A stretch of 64,000 nucleotides of DNA from Oscillospiraceae bacterium (GTDB taxonomy: Bacteria; Bacillota; Clostridia; Oscillospirales; Acutalibacteraceae), in the NCBI GenBank assembly GCA_003526845.1, contig DPVM01000005.1:207759-271758 (forward strand). Reading direction: 5' to 3'. Position numbers and translations under genes: made by a program. The number at the start of each line of letters is the position of its first letter. Position 1 is the first letter of the stretch. The notes beneath the pieces were generated by a model, which saw nothing but the letters and a program-made list of their open reading frames with translations, searched no databases and was not told where the DNA came from. Positions 31,266 to 40,821 of the stretch are shown in pieces.

Positions 31266-32906
31266 ATGGGAATAAGTAACATAATTAATTTAATCGGCGG
31301 ACTCGGTCTGTTCCTTTTCGGAATGCGCCATATGAGCGACGGATTGAATCAGGTTGCCGGTAATAAAATGAAAGTTCTCCTCGAAAAGCTTACACGAAAC
31401 AGATTTAAGGGCTTTTTGCTCGGCGTGCTTGTCACTGCGGTTATTCAGTCTTCATCAGCCACAACCGTAATGCTTATGGGCTTTTTGAATGCAGGCATTA
31501 TGGATTTGGCACAGGCGACGGGCGTTATCATCGGAGCCAATATCGGCACAACCGTTACCGCAATACTTATTGCCATTGATGTTTCGGCAATTGCTCCGAT
31601 ATGTATTATCATCGGCGTTATAATGTCGATGTTTTGCAAAAAACAAACGCAAAAATATATCGGCCAGATTATTCTCGGATTCGGTATTCTTTTCTTCGGA
31701 TTAAAATATATGAGCGGCGACTCCGCAATGGGTGCGCTTAAGGACAGCGAAGCTTTTCAAAGCTTTATCACAAGCGCAAACAATCCGTTTTTGGGCCTTG
31801 TTATCGGCATTATTATGTGCTCGGTTCTTCAATCGTCAAGCGCCGCAATCGGTGTTTTGCAGGTGCTCGCACTTCAAGGATTGATGCCGCTTAATTTCGC
31901 TATTTATCTTATTATCGGCGTCAATGTCGGCTCGGCTACACCGCTGTTTTTGTCGTCAATCGGCGCAAAGACAAACGCCAAGCGTGCTGCGTGGATTTAT
32001 TTCATCTTCGACTTTGTCGGAATGCTCATTTTCACCCCGGTTGCACTCCTTATTCCGCAATATACACAGTGGATTACCACTCTTTCCGACAACGGCTCAG
32101 TTCAGGTTGCAATGGCTCATATTATATTCAAAATAGTCACCGCCGTGTTCTTGCTTCCGTTTGTTCCGGTTATTGTTAAAATTTCCGAAAAAATCGTTAA
32201 AACAAAAGAGCACGAGTCTACACACCGCTTTACTTATATTGATAAAAAAGTTATCGATAATTCGTTTATCTCCGTTCTCCAAATCGGCAGAGAGGTTGAG
32301 CGTATGGCAAAGCTTGTGCGCGAAAACTTTGTTATCGCAAGCGAGGGCTTTTTGCACAGCGATACCTCAAACGAGCGCACGATTAAGGACAATGAGGAGC
32401 TTATTAATTGGCTCAATCACAATATAACCGACTTTATGGTTACAGTCACCTCTCAGGAGTTGCGCGGCGATGTTTCCGAGTATATCGGTAAATTGTTCCA
32501 TGTCATTTCCGACCTCGAGAGAATCGGTGACCATGCCGTTAATATACTTGAGCGCACCGAATACGCAATCGAGAACGAACTTGGCTTTACAGAGCAAGGT
32601 CTCAAGGAGTTTGATAAAATCTATCAAACCGACCTTGAACTTTTCGACCGTGCAATCGGCGCATTTGTAAACAAAAAGCTCCCCGATGAGGAGGAACACC
32701 AGCTCCATTTTCTCGAAGATGAAATCGACGCACTTACACTCCAGGCGCAGGACAATCATGTTGAGCGTTTGCGCCAAAAGAAGTGTCATACCGCATCCGG
32801 CGTTGTCTATACAAAGCTCCTTCAGGATCTTGAGCGTGTCGGAGACCATTCATACAATATCGCTTGGGCAGCAAGAAAGGACAAGGATTTAATCAGACAG
32901 ATTTAA
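31266..32906 (+). CDS. Na/Pi cotransporter family protein with PhoU domain
   Basis: The 546-residue protein has an N-terminal membrane part with two inverted NptA/PNaS-type repeats, each with a QSS motif: AVIQSSSATTVMLMGF near residue 59 and SVLQSSSAAIGVLQVL near 193. A cytosolic C-terminal PhoU-like helical domain (two repeats, each with ERIGDHAVN or ERVGDHSYN) follows from about residue 340. It imports phosphate with sodium; the PhoU domain may couple it to phosphate status. It has its own promoter and is followed 12 bp later by a GH28 gene. Confidence 0.93.
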   Translation: MGISNIINLIGGLGLFLFGMRHMSDGLNQVAGNKMKVLLEKLTRNRFKGFLLGVLVTAVIQSSSATTVMLMGFLNAGIMDLAQATGVIIGANIGTTVTAILIAIDVSAIAPICIIIGVIMSMFCKKQTQKYIGQIILGFGILFFGLKYMSGDSAMGALKDSEAFQSFITSANNPFLGLVIGIIMCSVLQSSSAAIGVLQVLALQGLMPLNFAIYLIIGVNVGSATPLFLSSIGAKTNAKRAAWIYFIFDFVGMLIFTPVALLIPQYTQWITTLSDNGSVQVAMAHIIFKIVTAVFLLPFVPVIVKISEKIVKTKEHESTHRFTYIDKKVIDNSFISVLQIGREVERMAKLVRENFVIASEGFLHSDTSNERTIKDNEELINWLNHNITDFMVTVTSQELRGDVSEYIGKLFHVISDLERIGDHAVNILERTEYAIENELGFTEQGLKEFDKIYQTDLELFDRAIGAFVNKKLPDEEEHQLHFLEDEIDALTLQAQDNHVERLRQKKCHTASGVVYTKLLQDLERVGDHSYNIAWAARKDKDLIRQI

Positions 32907-32918
32907 CGAGGCATTGCT

Positions 32919-34460
32919 ATGAAAGACAGACGAAATACTGTTGACAAGTTAAAAACATTGCTTTTCGGCAAGGATTTGCGCATCACCAAGGGTGATGCGT
33001 ATCCTTCTGTGTATGATTATGATTTTTCGTCATATTATCCGCAGGAGGAGTATATTAAACTTCAGCGCTTGCCGAGCGATAATGTCTATGATATTCGCGA
33101 TTTCGGAGCGGACTGCAATTCGGATGATAATGCCGATGCAATTAACTCTGCCGTTAAAGCTGCTAACGAGACGGGCGGAACTGTCCTTGTCAGCGGCGGC
33201 GATTATGTCACAACAACTGTCTTTCTGCTTTCAAATGTAACTCTTTTTATCGAATACGGCAGCTCTCTTTCGTCAAACAAAAGCGGTGTCGGATATAATC
33301 ACCTCGGCATTTTGCATTGCGACGGCGGCGAGAACATCACCCTCACCGGCGGCGGCAAAGTCAAGGGCAACGGCGAATATTTCGGGAGAAAGCCTTTGCT
33401 TGACGCTAATATGACGGAGCACCCCGATTGTATTGATGTCATTCAAATGCGCCGCGATTACAGGGCGCAAATCCGCTTTGCACATGAGAGCAAATACGGC
33501 GGACCCGTTTATTTTAAAAATTGCCGCAATATCACGGTCAACAATTTTATAATCGAAAATGCCGCTCATTGGTCATTCAGAATTGAAAATTGCGACACCG
33601 TCAATATTTCGGATTTTATTATTAATAATAACCGCAATGTAGCCAACTCCGATGGGCTTGATATTGCCGGCACTTCGAATTTGACGGCGGTGCATTGCTT
33701 TATTTCGACTGCCGATGACGGAATTTGTATTAAAAACGCCGTCTGGCTCGGCAATCACAGCGCGATGGAAAATATACATATTATGAATTGCGAGGTTATT
33801 TCGCGCGCCAACGCTTTCAAAATCGGGACGGAAACAACATTTGATATTCGCAATGTTCTTGTCGAGGATTGCTCGTTTTTGATGACGGATGTTTATCCCG
33901 GCACAGTCAGCGGAATTGCAATTGAATCTGCTGACGGCTCGTCCGTAAGCGATGTCACGGTGCGCAATGTTACGATGAACAGGGTAACCTGTCCGGTGTT
34001 TATTCGCCTTTGCAATCGCAACAGAGCGGCAGTGGTCACTTCCGAAAGTGCAAACGCCGTCGAATTTGGGCAAAAAAAGAAAAAAGGCGCCTCTGCACCT
34101 GCCGATGCGTTTGATATGCGCGGCGAGGTTAAAAACATAGTTATCGAAAATATAACCGCCGATAATGCCGAAATTCCGTGCATCATTGCAGGTTTTACTC
34201 AAAATAAAAAAACAAAATATGTCACCAATGTGACTCTCAAAAACTTCAACATCAAATATGCGCCTTATAAGGAGATTTATGACAAGCGTGCCTTCATCCC
34301 CGAGTACAGCGATGTCTATCCCGAGGCTTGGCGCTTCAGAAACCTGCCGGCATATGCCGTTTGGGCGCGCCATGTTAAAAATTTAAAGCTTCTTGATTTT
34401 AATTGCTCGTCACCGCGCAGCACATGGAAACAAGAGTATGTTATGGAAGATGTTATATAG
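32919..34460 (+). CDS. Glycoside hydrolase family 28 (polygalacturonase-like)
   Basis: The 513-residue protein has the GH28 parallel beta-helix start DIRDFGADCNSDDNADAINSAVKAA near residue 50 and catalytic signatures NSDGLDIAGTSNLTAVHCFISTADDGICIKN near 244, which resemble the NTDG and DD motifs of pectinases. No signal peptide is visible, so it may act inside the cell on imported oligogalacturonides. GH28 members also include exo-galacturonidases and rhamnosidases, so substrate is open. It is followed by a terminator and a GPH-type sugar transporter, a likely partner. Confidence 0.88.
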   Translation: MKDRRNTVDKLKTLLFGKDLRITKGDAYPSVYDYDFSSYYPQEEYIKLQRLPSDNVYDIRDFGADCNSDDNADAINSAVKAANETGGTVLVSGGDYVTTTVFLLSNVTLFIEYGSSLSSNKSGVGYNHLGILHCDGGENITLTGGGKVKGNGEYFGRKPLLDANMTEHPDCIDVIQMRRDYRAQIRFAHESKYGGPVYFKNCRNITVNNFIIENAAHWSFRIENCDTVNISDFIINNNRNVANSDGLDIAGTSNLTAVHCFISTADDGICIKNAVWLGNHSAMENIHIMNCEVISRANAFKIGTETTFDIRNVLVEDCSFLMTDVYPGTVSGIAIESADGSSVSDVTVRNVTMNRVTCPVFIRLCNRNRAAVVTSESANAVEFGQKKKKGASAPADAFDMRGEVKNIVIENITADNAEIPCIIAGFTQNKKTKYVTNVTLKNFNIKYAPYKEIYDKRAFIPEYSDVYPEAWRFRNLPAYAVWARHVKNLKLLDFNCSSPRSTWKQEYVMEDVI

Positions 34461-34465
34461 CTTTT

Positions 34466-34505
34466 AAGCAGGATTGTCAAAATGCACGGCAATCCTGCTT
34501 TTTTT
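34466..34505 (+). terminator. Terminator after the GH28 gene
   Basis: AAGCAGGATTG (34466-34476) pairs with CAATCCTGCTT (34490-34500), followed by TTTTT. Confidence 0.9.
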
Positions 34506-34567
34506 AACGTTTGTCTATTATTTTTTTGTACTTTTTATGGTAATTATTTAAAATATACAAAAAACGC

Positions 34568-34596
34568 TTGTAAAACTTTTTCAATTCTGTTAAAAT
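34568..34596 (+). promoter_or_regulatory. Promoter of the GPH transporter gene
   Basis: TTGTAA (34568-34573), a 17-bp spacer and TAAAAT (34591-34596), about 38 bp upstream of the ATG. Confidence 0.6.
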
Positions 34597-34633
34597 AGTT
34601 TACAATGCAATGCTATGAAAAGGAGTAAGTTTA

Positions 34634-36310
34634 ATGGAACATAAAAGATTAACTTACACAAATAAAGAACTTGGCGGCTACTTGGTTGGTATGTTCGGTC
34701 AAAACCTTATATACAACATTGTGGCAACGGGTCTTTATTTCTATTTCCAAAATGTTATCTGCCTGCCTGCTATGGCACTTGGCTGGATAATGACAATCGC
34801 CAGAGTATGGGACGCTATTAACGACCCTATGATGGGCACAATCGTTGATAAAACGAAGACAAAATGGGGCAAATGCCGCCCTTACCTCATCATTTTCCCG
34901 GGTATCATCGGTGTTGTAACCATACTCACATTTATTAATGGCAACTATGCAAACGCTACAACATCTGCTCAAAAAGCGCTTATCATCGGCTGGGCGGCTT
35001 TTTCCTATATCGCATGGGGAATGTGTTTTACCGTTTGCGATATTCCTCTTTGGGGTATTACCTCACTTATGACAGAGGATGAAAACGACAGAAGCAAAAT
35101 ACTCGGTCTTGCGCGTATGGTTGCAGGCGTCGGCGGTATCGGCGTTCTTGTTGTTCAAATTGCGCAGGCTCTCGGCACGGCTTTTGTCGGCAATCTTGAT
35201 AAATCCGCTCCCGATTATGCCGAACTTGTTCAAAAAGCAAACCAAAAGGGCTTTATTATAACAGTTATTATTATGACTGTTGTCGCTTCAATTCTCTTTG
35301 AATTTGCGGGCATCGCTACGAGAGAGCGTGTTGAAAAGTCAGAAAAGAGCTATACTTTCAAAGAGAATTTCAAAATTATGTTCAGCAATAAGCCGTTTAG
35401 ACAAATTCTTATCTCCGGCATTTTGAGAAGCCCTATTCAGCTTCTTATGATTGTTGCTATGACCCTTGTTACATATTACTATGCAAACGGCAACATTATG
35501 AACATTTTGGCTACCGATGCGTCGGGTAAGATTACGGGGATTAATTTCAAAATTTTAATCGGTCTCGGCTGTGTTGCCCTCGGACTTTTTGTAGGTCAGT
35601 TTGTCGCAATGGGTATAACTCCGCTTCTTATCAAAAAATTTGAAAAGAAAACCCTTTATAATTTTTATTCAATCGCAGGTGCAGTTCCGTTTGCACTTAT
35701 CTATGTTTTCTTTAAAATTTCAGGCGGCGATTTAACAAGTACCGTTTGGTCAATCGTTATCGGTATTTGCATGCTCTTCGGTTCAGCCTCATTCGGTGGT
35801 ATCAATGTTCTTCAATCGGTTATGATTGCCGACTGCGTTGACTATGAGGAATATTACAACGGCGTTCGTACCGACGGTGTTTTCTTCTCCGGTCAAAGCT
35901 TTATCACAAAGCTTGCCGCAGGCTTGTCAACAATCATTTCGTCGGTAGTTTATTCTATTGTCGGCTACAGCGGCAAAAATGTCGATATCCTTAATAAGGC
36001 AATCGCAAACGGTGAAAGCTTTATTACATATGACGGCGGTACCGGAAAAGGCAAATATGCCGCTGCAATGTTCTTCCTTATTTCAATTCCGCCTGCAATC
36101 GGCATGCTTTTGTCCGCTATCCCGACACTTAAATATGCCATGACCGATAAGGAACACGAAAATATTCTCGCCGAGCTTGTTTCACGCAGAAGAACTGCAA
36201 AGGAGAAGACAGACGCTGACTCGACAGACGCTCCGTCAACTCTCGACGCCGCATCAGCAGCGCTTGAGGATAATATGGATTCAATCGTCGAGGAAATCAA
36301 TAATTTATAA
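34634..36310 (+). CDS. GPH-family sugar:cation symporter (MFS)
   Basis: The 558-residue protein is a 12-helix transporter of the glycoside-pentoside-hexuronide group. Family marks include WDAINDPMMGTIVDKTKTKWGKCRPYLI near residue 57 and DCVDYEEYYNGVRTDGVFFSGQSF near 404. It probably imports glycosides or uronides released from plant polymers. The long C-terminal tail (~60 residues, Ser/Asp/Ala-rich) is longer than usual. AAAGGAG precedes the ATG. Location downstream of GH28 suggests pectin-derived substrates, which is inference. Confidence 0.92.
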   Translation: MEHKRLTYTNKELGGYLVGMFGQNLIYNIVATGLYFYFQNVICLPAMALGWIMTIARVWDAINDPMMGTIVDKTKTKWGKCRPYLIIFPGIIGVVTILTFINGNYANATTSAQKALIIGWAAFSYIAWGMCFTVCDIPLWGITSLMTEDENDRSKILGLARMVAGVGGIGVLVVQIAQALGTAFVGNLDKSAPDYAELVQKANQKGFIITVIIMTVVASILFEFAGIATRERVEKSEKSYTFKENFKIMFSNKPFRQILISGILRSPIQLLMIVAMTLVTYYYANGNIMNILATDASGKITGINFKILIGLGCVALGLFVGQFVAMGITPLLIKKFEKKTLYNFYSIAGAVPFALIYVFFKISGGDLTSTVWSIVIGICMLFGSASFGGINVLQSVMIADCVDYEEYYNGVRTDGVFFSGQSFITKLAAGLSTIISSVVYSIVGYSGKNVDILNKAIANGESFITYDGGTGKGKYAAAMFFLISIPPAIGMLLSAIPTLKYAMTDKEHENILAELVSRRRTAKEKTDADSTDAPSTLDAASAALEDNMDSIVEEINNL

Positions 36311-36317
36311 ATTCAAA

Positions 36318-36349
36318 GCGGAGGGCGCTTGTCCTCCGCATTTTTTTTT
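36318..36349 (+). terminator. Terminator after the GPH transporter
   Basis: GCGGAGG (36318-36324) pairs with CCTCCGC (36333-36339), followed by A and nine T residues. Confidence 0.9.
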
Positions 36350-36449
36350 GCAAAATTTTCAAAAAAATTTGCACTAATTATAATTTATATATTAAAATTT
36401 CGCCCTAATCCAAATTTAGACATATTTGGAAAATGGGACAAAAAAGTTG

Positions 36450-36478
36450 TTGACAAACACATTTCGCTTTGTTACAAT
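36450..36478 (+). promoter_or_regulatory. Strong promoter upstream of the leader peptide and ABC exporter
   Basis: TTGACA (36450-36455), a 17-bp spacer and TACAAT (36473-36478), one base from full consensus. Transcription would start near 36485, 30 nt before the leader ATG. Confidence 0.8.
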
Positions 36479-36514
36479 GGCAATATCAAATTTAAGCAAA
36501 GGAGGTAAAATTAA

Positions 36515-36610
36515 ATGAGAACTTACAGAATGTACCCCGAACATATGGATTATCAGTCTGCCTTAAATATTTTTACCGACCTTGCGCATGTGTGTGACCT
36601 TAATGGGTGA
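36515..36610 (+). CDS. Putative 31-residue leader peptide of the ABC exporter operon
   Basis: A 32-codon open frame with an excellent AAAGGAGG (36498-36505) spaced 9 nt from the ATG. The peptide begins MRTYRMYPEHMDYQSALN and ends HVCDLNG. It has no signal peptide and one cysteine. It is followed by an attenuator-like hairpin and then by a heterodimer-type ABC exporter, the layout of B. subtilis bmrB-bmrCD, in which translation of a leader controls transcription into the transporter genes. A drug-sensing role is inference. It could instead be a small exported or signalling peptide. Confidence 0.6.
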   Translation: MRTYRMYPEHMDYQSALNIFTDLAHVCDLNG

Positions 36611-36638
36611 TTTTGCCTTTTAGGGAATATTAGTGTTA

Positions 36639-36685
36639 CGGACATTTTGCCGTCGGTAGAAATATCGACGGCTTTTTTATGTCCG
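36639..36685 (+). promoter_or_regulatory. Attenuator-like hairpin before the ABC exporter
   Basis: An inner stem GCCGTCG (36649-36655) with CGACGGC (36666-36672) is followed by TTTTTT, a standard terminator. Outer arms CGGACAT (36639-36645) and ATGTCCG (36679-36685) also pair perfectly across it. The structure sits between the leader stop (36610) and the exporter start (36704), so it could switch transcription on or off. Confidence 0.7.
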
Positions 36686-36703
36686 AAAAAAAGGAGAAAC
36701 AAT

Positions 36704-38183
36704 ATGAGAATTACACCAATCACTCGGGAACAAAACAGTGTTCCCGTCTTTAAAAACATAGTCTACGGCCTGCGGCTCGGCTTCAAGTGCGACAAAAACC
36801 TTTTCCTCGGTTATTTGCTTTCACAAATTATGGCAAACATTTTTTCAATGTATCTTCAAAACATTTTGTTTTTGAAAATCCTGCTTGAAGTTATCGACGG
36901 CAATGGCAATTTTGCCACATATGTTAAATATCTTGTTGCCTTCGTTGCATTTTCGTCTTTGATTTTAATTGCCGAGTGGATAGGCGCGCGTATGCATCAG
37001 TTTGCAACGAAAAAAGTGCTTAAAATCATCAACAATATGATTTTCAAAAAGGCAAACTCGCTCGATGTTTCGTGCTTTGAGGACCCTGCGTTTTACGACA
37101 AATATCAGCGCGCCGTTCTTGTTGTCACAAACAGCTATTTCGATATGATTTGCTATGACGCGGCGGATTTTTTGTCCAGCATCGTGTCGCTTGTCTTTGT
37201 TGTAGGCACCGTCGCCGCGATTAATCCCGTATATTTGCTTTTTCTTTTGCCGACAGTGTTCGCTTTCGCTGTTGACACTGCAAAGAGCAAATGCGTTTAC
37301 AAGCGCGATTTGTCAATGACATCAAATAACCGTATCAAGGCTTATATCCAGCGCACTGTTTTCCTGAAAGATTATGCAAAGGATTTGCGCACCTCAAACA
37401 TTTTTGCCGTTTTGATGAATCGCTTTAAGGCGGCGATTGATTCAAATATCATGATTTTGAAAAAATACGGCGTTGCGCTTTTTGCCTACACAATGCTCAT
37501 CACGCTCTTGTCGGAGTTCATTCCTATTATCGGCACATACGCCTTTGCCGGCAGAGAGCTTTTGCACGGCGCGCTTACGGTTTCTTCTTTCAGCGTTGTT
37601 GTGTCTGCCGTCAATTCGGTCAGATCGTCAATGTATCATGTAGTTGAAAGCTTTGATGAGCTTACGCAGATTGCGCTCTATTTTCAAAATCTCAAAGATT
37701 TCTTTGCGTACGAGCCTAAAATCGTTTCGGGCGATAAAAAGGCAGGCGCATTTGAAAGCTTAGAGTTCAAAAATGTTTCGTTCAAATATCCGTCAAGTGA
37801 TAAATACACGCTTAAAAATATCTCGTTTAAGCTCACCAAGGGCGAAACACTTGCCGTTGTCGGTGTAAACGGCGCAGGCAAATCTACTCTTGTAAAACTG
37901 ATTTTGAGATTTTGATATTGCGATTCTTGACGAGCCAAGCTCCGCACTCGACCCCGTTGCCGAATACAAAATGTATGAAAATCTGATTGATGTCACAAAG
38001 GACAAAACGGTTTTGTATATTTCTCACCGCCTTTCAAGTGCCGTGTTGAGCGATAGGATAATCGTCCTCCATGGCGGCGAAATCGTTGAGAGCGGCTCAC
38101 ATTCCGAGCTTATGCGCTCCGGCGGCGAGTATTCAAAAATGTTTGCCCTGCAAGCGTCAAGCTATAAAGTGGAGGCGATGTAA
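36704..38183 (+). pseudogene. ABC exporter half-transporter, disrupted in the nucleotide-binding domain
   Basis: The 5' part (36704-37915) encodes an ABC membrane domain and the NBD up to Walker A, GVNGAGKSTLVKLILRF, then hits TGA at 37913. The frame shifts by one and continues with IAILDEPSSALDPVAEYK (Walker B), the H-loop in YISHRLSS and the normal C-terminus to 38183. About 105 residues between Walker A and B, including the Q-loop and the LSGGE signature, are missing when compared with the intact partner at 38183. The junction lies in a tandem GATTTTGA repeat (37900-37915), consistent with deletion by slippage or short-homology recombination. The real start is ATG 36704, with AAGGAG upstream. 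Confidence 0.85.
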
Positions 38184-39976
38184 TGAAAAATAAATCCAAA
38201 ACAAAAAATCATTCGATTTTTTCAAACATACTTTTCTTTGTAAAACTTTTGTTCAAAATTTCGCCGAGCCTCGTTATCGGCGAGCTGTGCTGGGGCTTTC
38301 TCGACACGGTGCCTACAAGTCTTATAAGCGTTCTCGGTGTCAAGTGTATTATTGATGTTATGACAACCGACAAGGACGCGTCACACATTGTCTGCATCAT
38401 CGCCGTTATAGCTGCCGCGCTGATTTTAAGCCGCGCAATTATGTATCTTTTTCGTGAGTTTATGTGGAATGTCGAAAAAGAAAAGGTTTATTTCGGCTTG
38501 AATAAACAACTTTACGAAAAGGCTAAATCGCTTGATTTGGAATCGTATGACGATCCAGAATTTTATAACAGCTTCATTTTGACTATCGAATCGTCAAGCG
38601 ATAACATTCAAGGGCTTTTGTCCCTTATTCGTTTGTATTTCGGCAACATTATGTCACTTGTCAGCGTGTCTTCCGTACTTTTGATAATCGACCCGTGGTG
38701 CCTCGTGATAATTCTTGCCGTAATTTTCGCATTTATGCCGCTCAGCCGCAAAATCGGCACTTTGCAAATGGACAGACGAACAGAGAATACAAAATATCAC
38801 CGCAGAGCCGATTATTTCGAGCGTATTTTCTACCTCCAAGATTATGCCAAGGAGGTCAGAATGAACAATATAGCGCCGATACTTATCGACAGATACAATG
38901 ATGCGGCGGATGATGTTGTCAAAAACCATATTAAATATCAAGACAAAATTACAAAGTTTTATTGTATTCAGACAATCGGTGTTCAGCTTTTAGGTTTTAT
39001 GTTCGTTTTGCCGCTCTATCTCGGCTGGCTCGTAATGGTTAAAAAATCCGTTTCGGCAGGCGATTTTGTTGCTGTTTTCAACGGCGCATATTCAATTGCG
39101 ACAAGCGTCAATTTCCTGACAGTTTGGGCTATTTCGAGGTTTGAGGAGCGCGGCAAGATGATAGAAAAATACCGCGGTTTCTTAAATGCAGATAAAAAGA
39201 TATTTGACGGCGAAACCGAAAGCGAATGTGCCGCGCCGGAGGAAATCAAAATCGAAAACCTTTCCTTTACATATCCGGGCAATTCGTCGCCGACGCTCGA
39301 CAATATAAGCCTCACAATCAAGCCGTATGAAAAAATTGCTCTCGTCGGTTTTAACGGCGCAGGCAAAACAACGCTCACAAATTTGCTTTTGCGTCTCTAC
39401 GATGTAAGCGACGGCTCAATTAAAATCGGCGGCAGGGATATTCGCTCTTCTACGGTTGAAAGCCACAAAAACCGCTTTTCAGCCGTTTTTCAGGACTTTC
39501 AAACATTCGCCTGCACCGTCGGTGAAAATGTCGCTTTAAGCGACGAGGTGGATAAAAAGCGCGTTCTTGAGTCTCTTTCGCACAGCGGATTTACAAAGCC
39601 GCTCAAAAACGGCGTCGATACCGAGCTTTTGCGCGAGTTCGATGACGAGGGCGTTATGCTCTCGGGCGGCGAAAGCCAAAAGGTCGCAATCGCAAGAGCC
39701 TTTTATAAAAAGTGCCCATATGTCATTCTTGACGAGCCGTCCGCAAATCTCGACCCGGTAGCGGAGTATAATCTCAACCGCGCGATGATGGAGGCGGCAG
39801 AGGACAAAACTGTTATATTCATCTCGCACCGCTTGTCAACAACCGTCAATGCCGACAGAATTTATGTTATGGAGCACGGCAAAATAGCGGAGCAGGGAAC
39901 ACATGATGAATTGATGTCTAAAAACGGAGTCTATGCATATATGTTCAAACTCCAAGCCGAAAAGTATAACAAATAA
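38183..39976 (+). CDS. ABC exporter half-transporter (ATP-binding/permease)
   Basis: The 597-residue protein has six N-terminal transmembrane segments and a complete NBD: Walker A GFNGAGKTTL near residue 388, Q-loop FQDFQTF, signature MLSGGESQKVAIARAF near 494, Walker B YVILDEPSANLDP and H-loop ISHRLS. It belongs to the BmrC/D-LmrA type of multidrug or peptide exporters. It starts on the stop codon of the disrupted partner (TAATG) and would normally form a heterodimer with it. With the partner broken, it may act as a homodimer or have lost function. Confidence 0.93.
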   Translation: MKNKSKTKNHSIFSNILFFVKLLFKISPSLVIGELCWGFLDTVPTSLISVLGVKCIIDVMTTDKDASHIVCIIAVIAAALILSRAIMYLFREFMWNVEKEKVYFGLNKQLYEKAKSLDLESYDDPEFYNSFILTIESSSDNIQGLLSLIRLYFGNIMSLVSVSSVLLIIDPWCLVIILAVIFAFMPLSRKIGTLQMDRRTENTKYHRRADYFERIFYLQDYAKEVRMNNIAPILIDRYNDAADDVVKNHIKYQDKITKFYCIQTIGVQLLGFMFVLPLYLGWLVMVKKSVSAGDFVAVFNGAYSIATSVNFLTVWAISRFEERGKMIEKYRGFLNADKKIFDGETESECAAPEEIKIENLSFTYPGNSSPTLDNISLTIKPYEKIALVGFNGAGKTTLTNLLLRLYDVSDGSIKIGGRDIRSSTVESHKNRFSAVFQDFQTFACTVGENVALSDEVDKKRVLESLSHSGFTKPLKNGVDTELLREFDDEGVMLSGGESQKVAIARAFYKKCPYVILDEPSANLDPVAEYNLNRAMMEAAEDKTVIFISHRLSTTVNADRIYVMEHGKIAEQGTHDELMSKNGVYAYMFKLQAEKYNK

Positions 39977-39979
39977 AGA

Positions 39980-40007
39980 AAGCCCGTCTTTAAAGACGGG
40001 CTTTTTA
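39980..40007 (+). terminator. Terminator of the ABC exporter operon
   Basis: AAAGCCCGTCTT pairs with AAGACGGGCTTT with a very short loop, followed by T residues. Confidence 0.9.
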
Positions 40008-40153
40008 AGCAAAATGCGCCAAATTTTTCTTTTTGCGTCAACATTAATATTATATCAAAAATTTGTTCATATTACAATACTTTAATTATATCCGCCGTAA
40101 ATGTATAATATAGGTATAAAGGAGCATTGCTCTTTTATAAGGAGGTAATATTT

Positions 40154-40705
40154 ATGATTAACATTTCAGCAAGAGGATTTGAATTAAAGCAAGGCACAAA
40201 GGATGGCATTGAAAGCGAACTTAAGCGCATTGAAAAAATGTTGCCCGAAAATGCACACTTTGACGTGACTTTGACTAAAGAGCGTGATGATTATGAGTGC
40301 GACATCACCGTTAGGCATATAGGCTCATTTATCAGGGGCGAGGCAAGGGCAGAGAGAATCGAGCCTGTTGTTGACGCCGCTGTTGACGATTTAAAGCGTA
40401 AATTGCGCAAGCTCAAAACATTTTTTGTCGACAAAAAGCGTAAAGGCGGCATTGATGAAATTGCCGATGCTATCGACGAAATCGGCGACGATGTAACGAT
40501 GGATAATTTTGATGAGGTTTATTATAACAGTGTCGATATTACACGCACAAAAACAATTTCACCACATGTTATGACCGATGACGAGGCAATCGTTCAAATG
40601 GAAATGCTCGGTCACACATTCTTTGTTTATCTCGGCATCGACGGCGAAACAAAAATTGTTTACAAGCGCAAAAGCGGCTACGGCGTTTTGATTTGTGAGG
40701 AATAA
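40154..40705 (+). CDS. hpf: Ribosome hibernation promoting factor, long form
   Basis: Long HPF dimerises 70S ribosomes into inactive 100S particles in stationary phase. The 183-residue protein has the N-terminal RaiA-like domain (INISARGFELKQGTKDGIESELKRIEKML) and the C-terminal dimerisation domain (ISPHVMTDDEAIVQMEMLGHTFFVYLG) joined by a basic linker. ATG 40154 follows AAGGAGGT; an upstream TTG in frame is ignored. TATAAT at 40104-40109 could be its -10 box, but the -35 is weak. It is the usual single-gene hpf unit. Confidence 0.95.
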   Translation: MINISARGFELKQGTKDGIESELKRIEKMLPENAHFDVTLTKERDDYECDITVRHIGSFIRGEARAERIEPVVDAAVDDLKRKLRKLKTFFVDKKRKGGIDEIADAIDEIGDDVTMDNFDEVYYNSVDITRTKTISPHVMTDDEAIVQMEMLGHTFFVYLGIDGETKIVYKRKSGYGVLICEE

Positions 40706-40762
40706 AATTAAATCACAGTTAAATGGGCACATTTCATACGGATAATGCTCAACACAAATAAA

Positions 40763-40796
40763 ACAGCGTGCGGACCAAAATCTGCACGCTGTTGTT
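40763..40796. terminator. Terminator between hpf and the zinc-ribbon gene
   Basis: ACAGCGTGC (40763-40771) pairs with GCACGCTGT (40784-40792), followed by TGTTTTGT. It lies between convergent genes. Confidence 0.72.
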
Positions 40797-40821
40797 TTGT
40801 GTGTTATTTTATGTGTCGCTT

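Noticed and set aside
33573..34373. A long open frame on the minus strand opposite the GH28 gene
   Set aside because: It lacks a ribosome-binding site and family motifs and mirrors the codon pattern of the GH28 gene on the other strand.
36704..38183. A simple single-base sequencing frameshift in the first ABC gene
   Set aside because: A one-base error would leave the residues between Walker A and B in place; here about 105 residues are absent.
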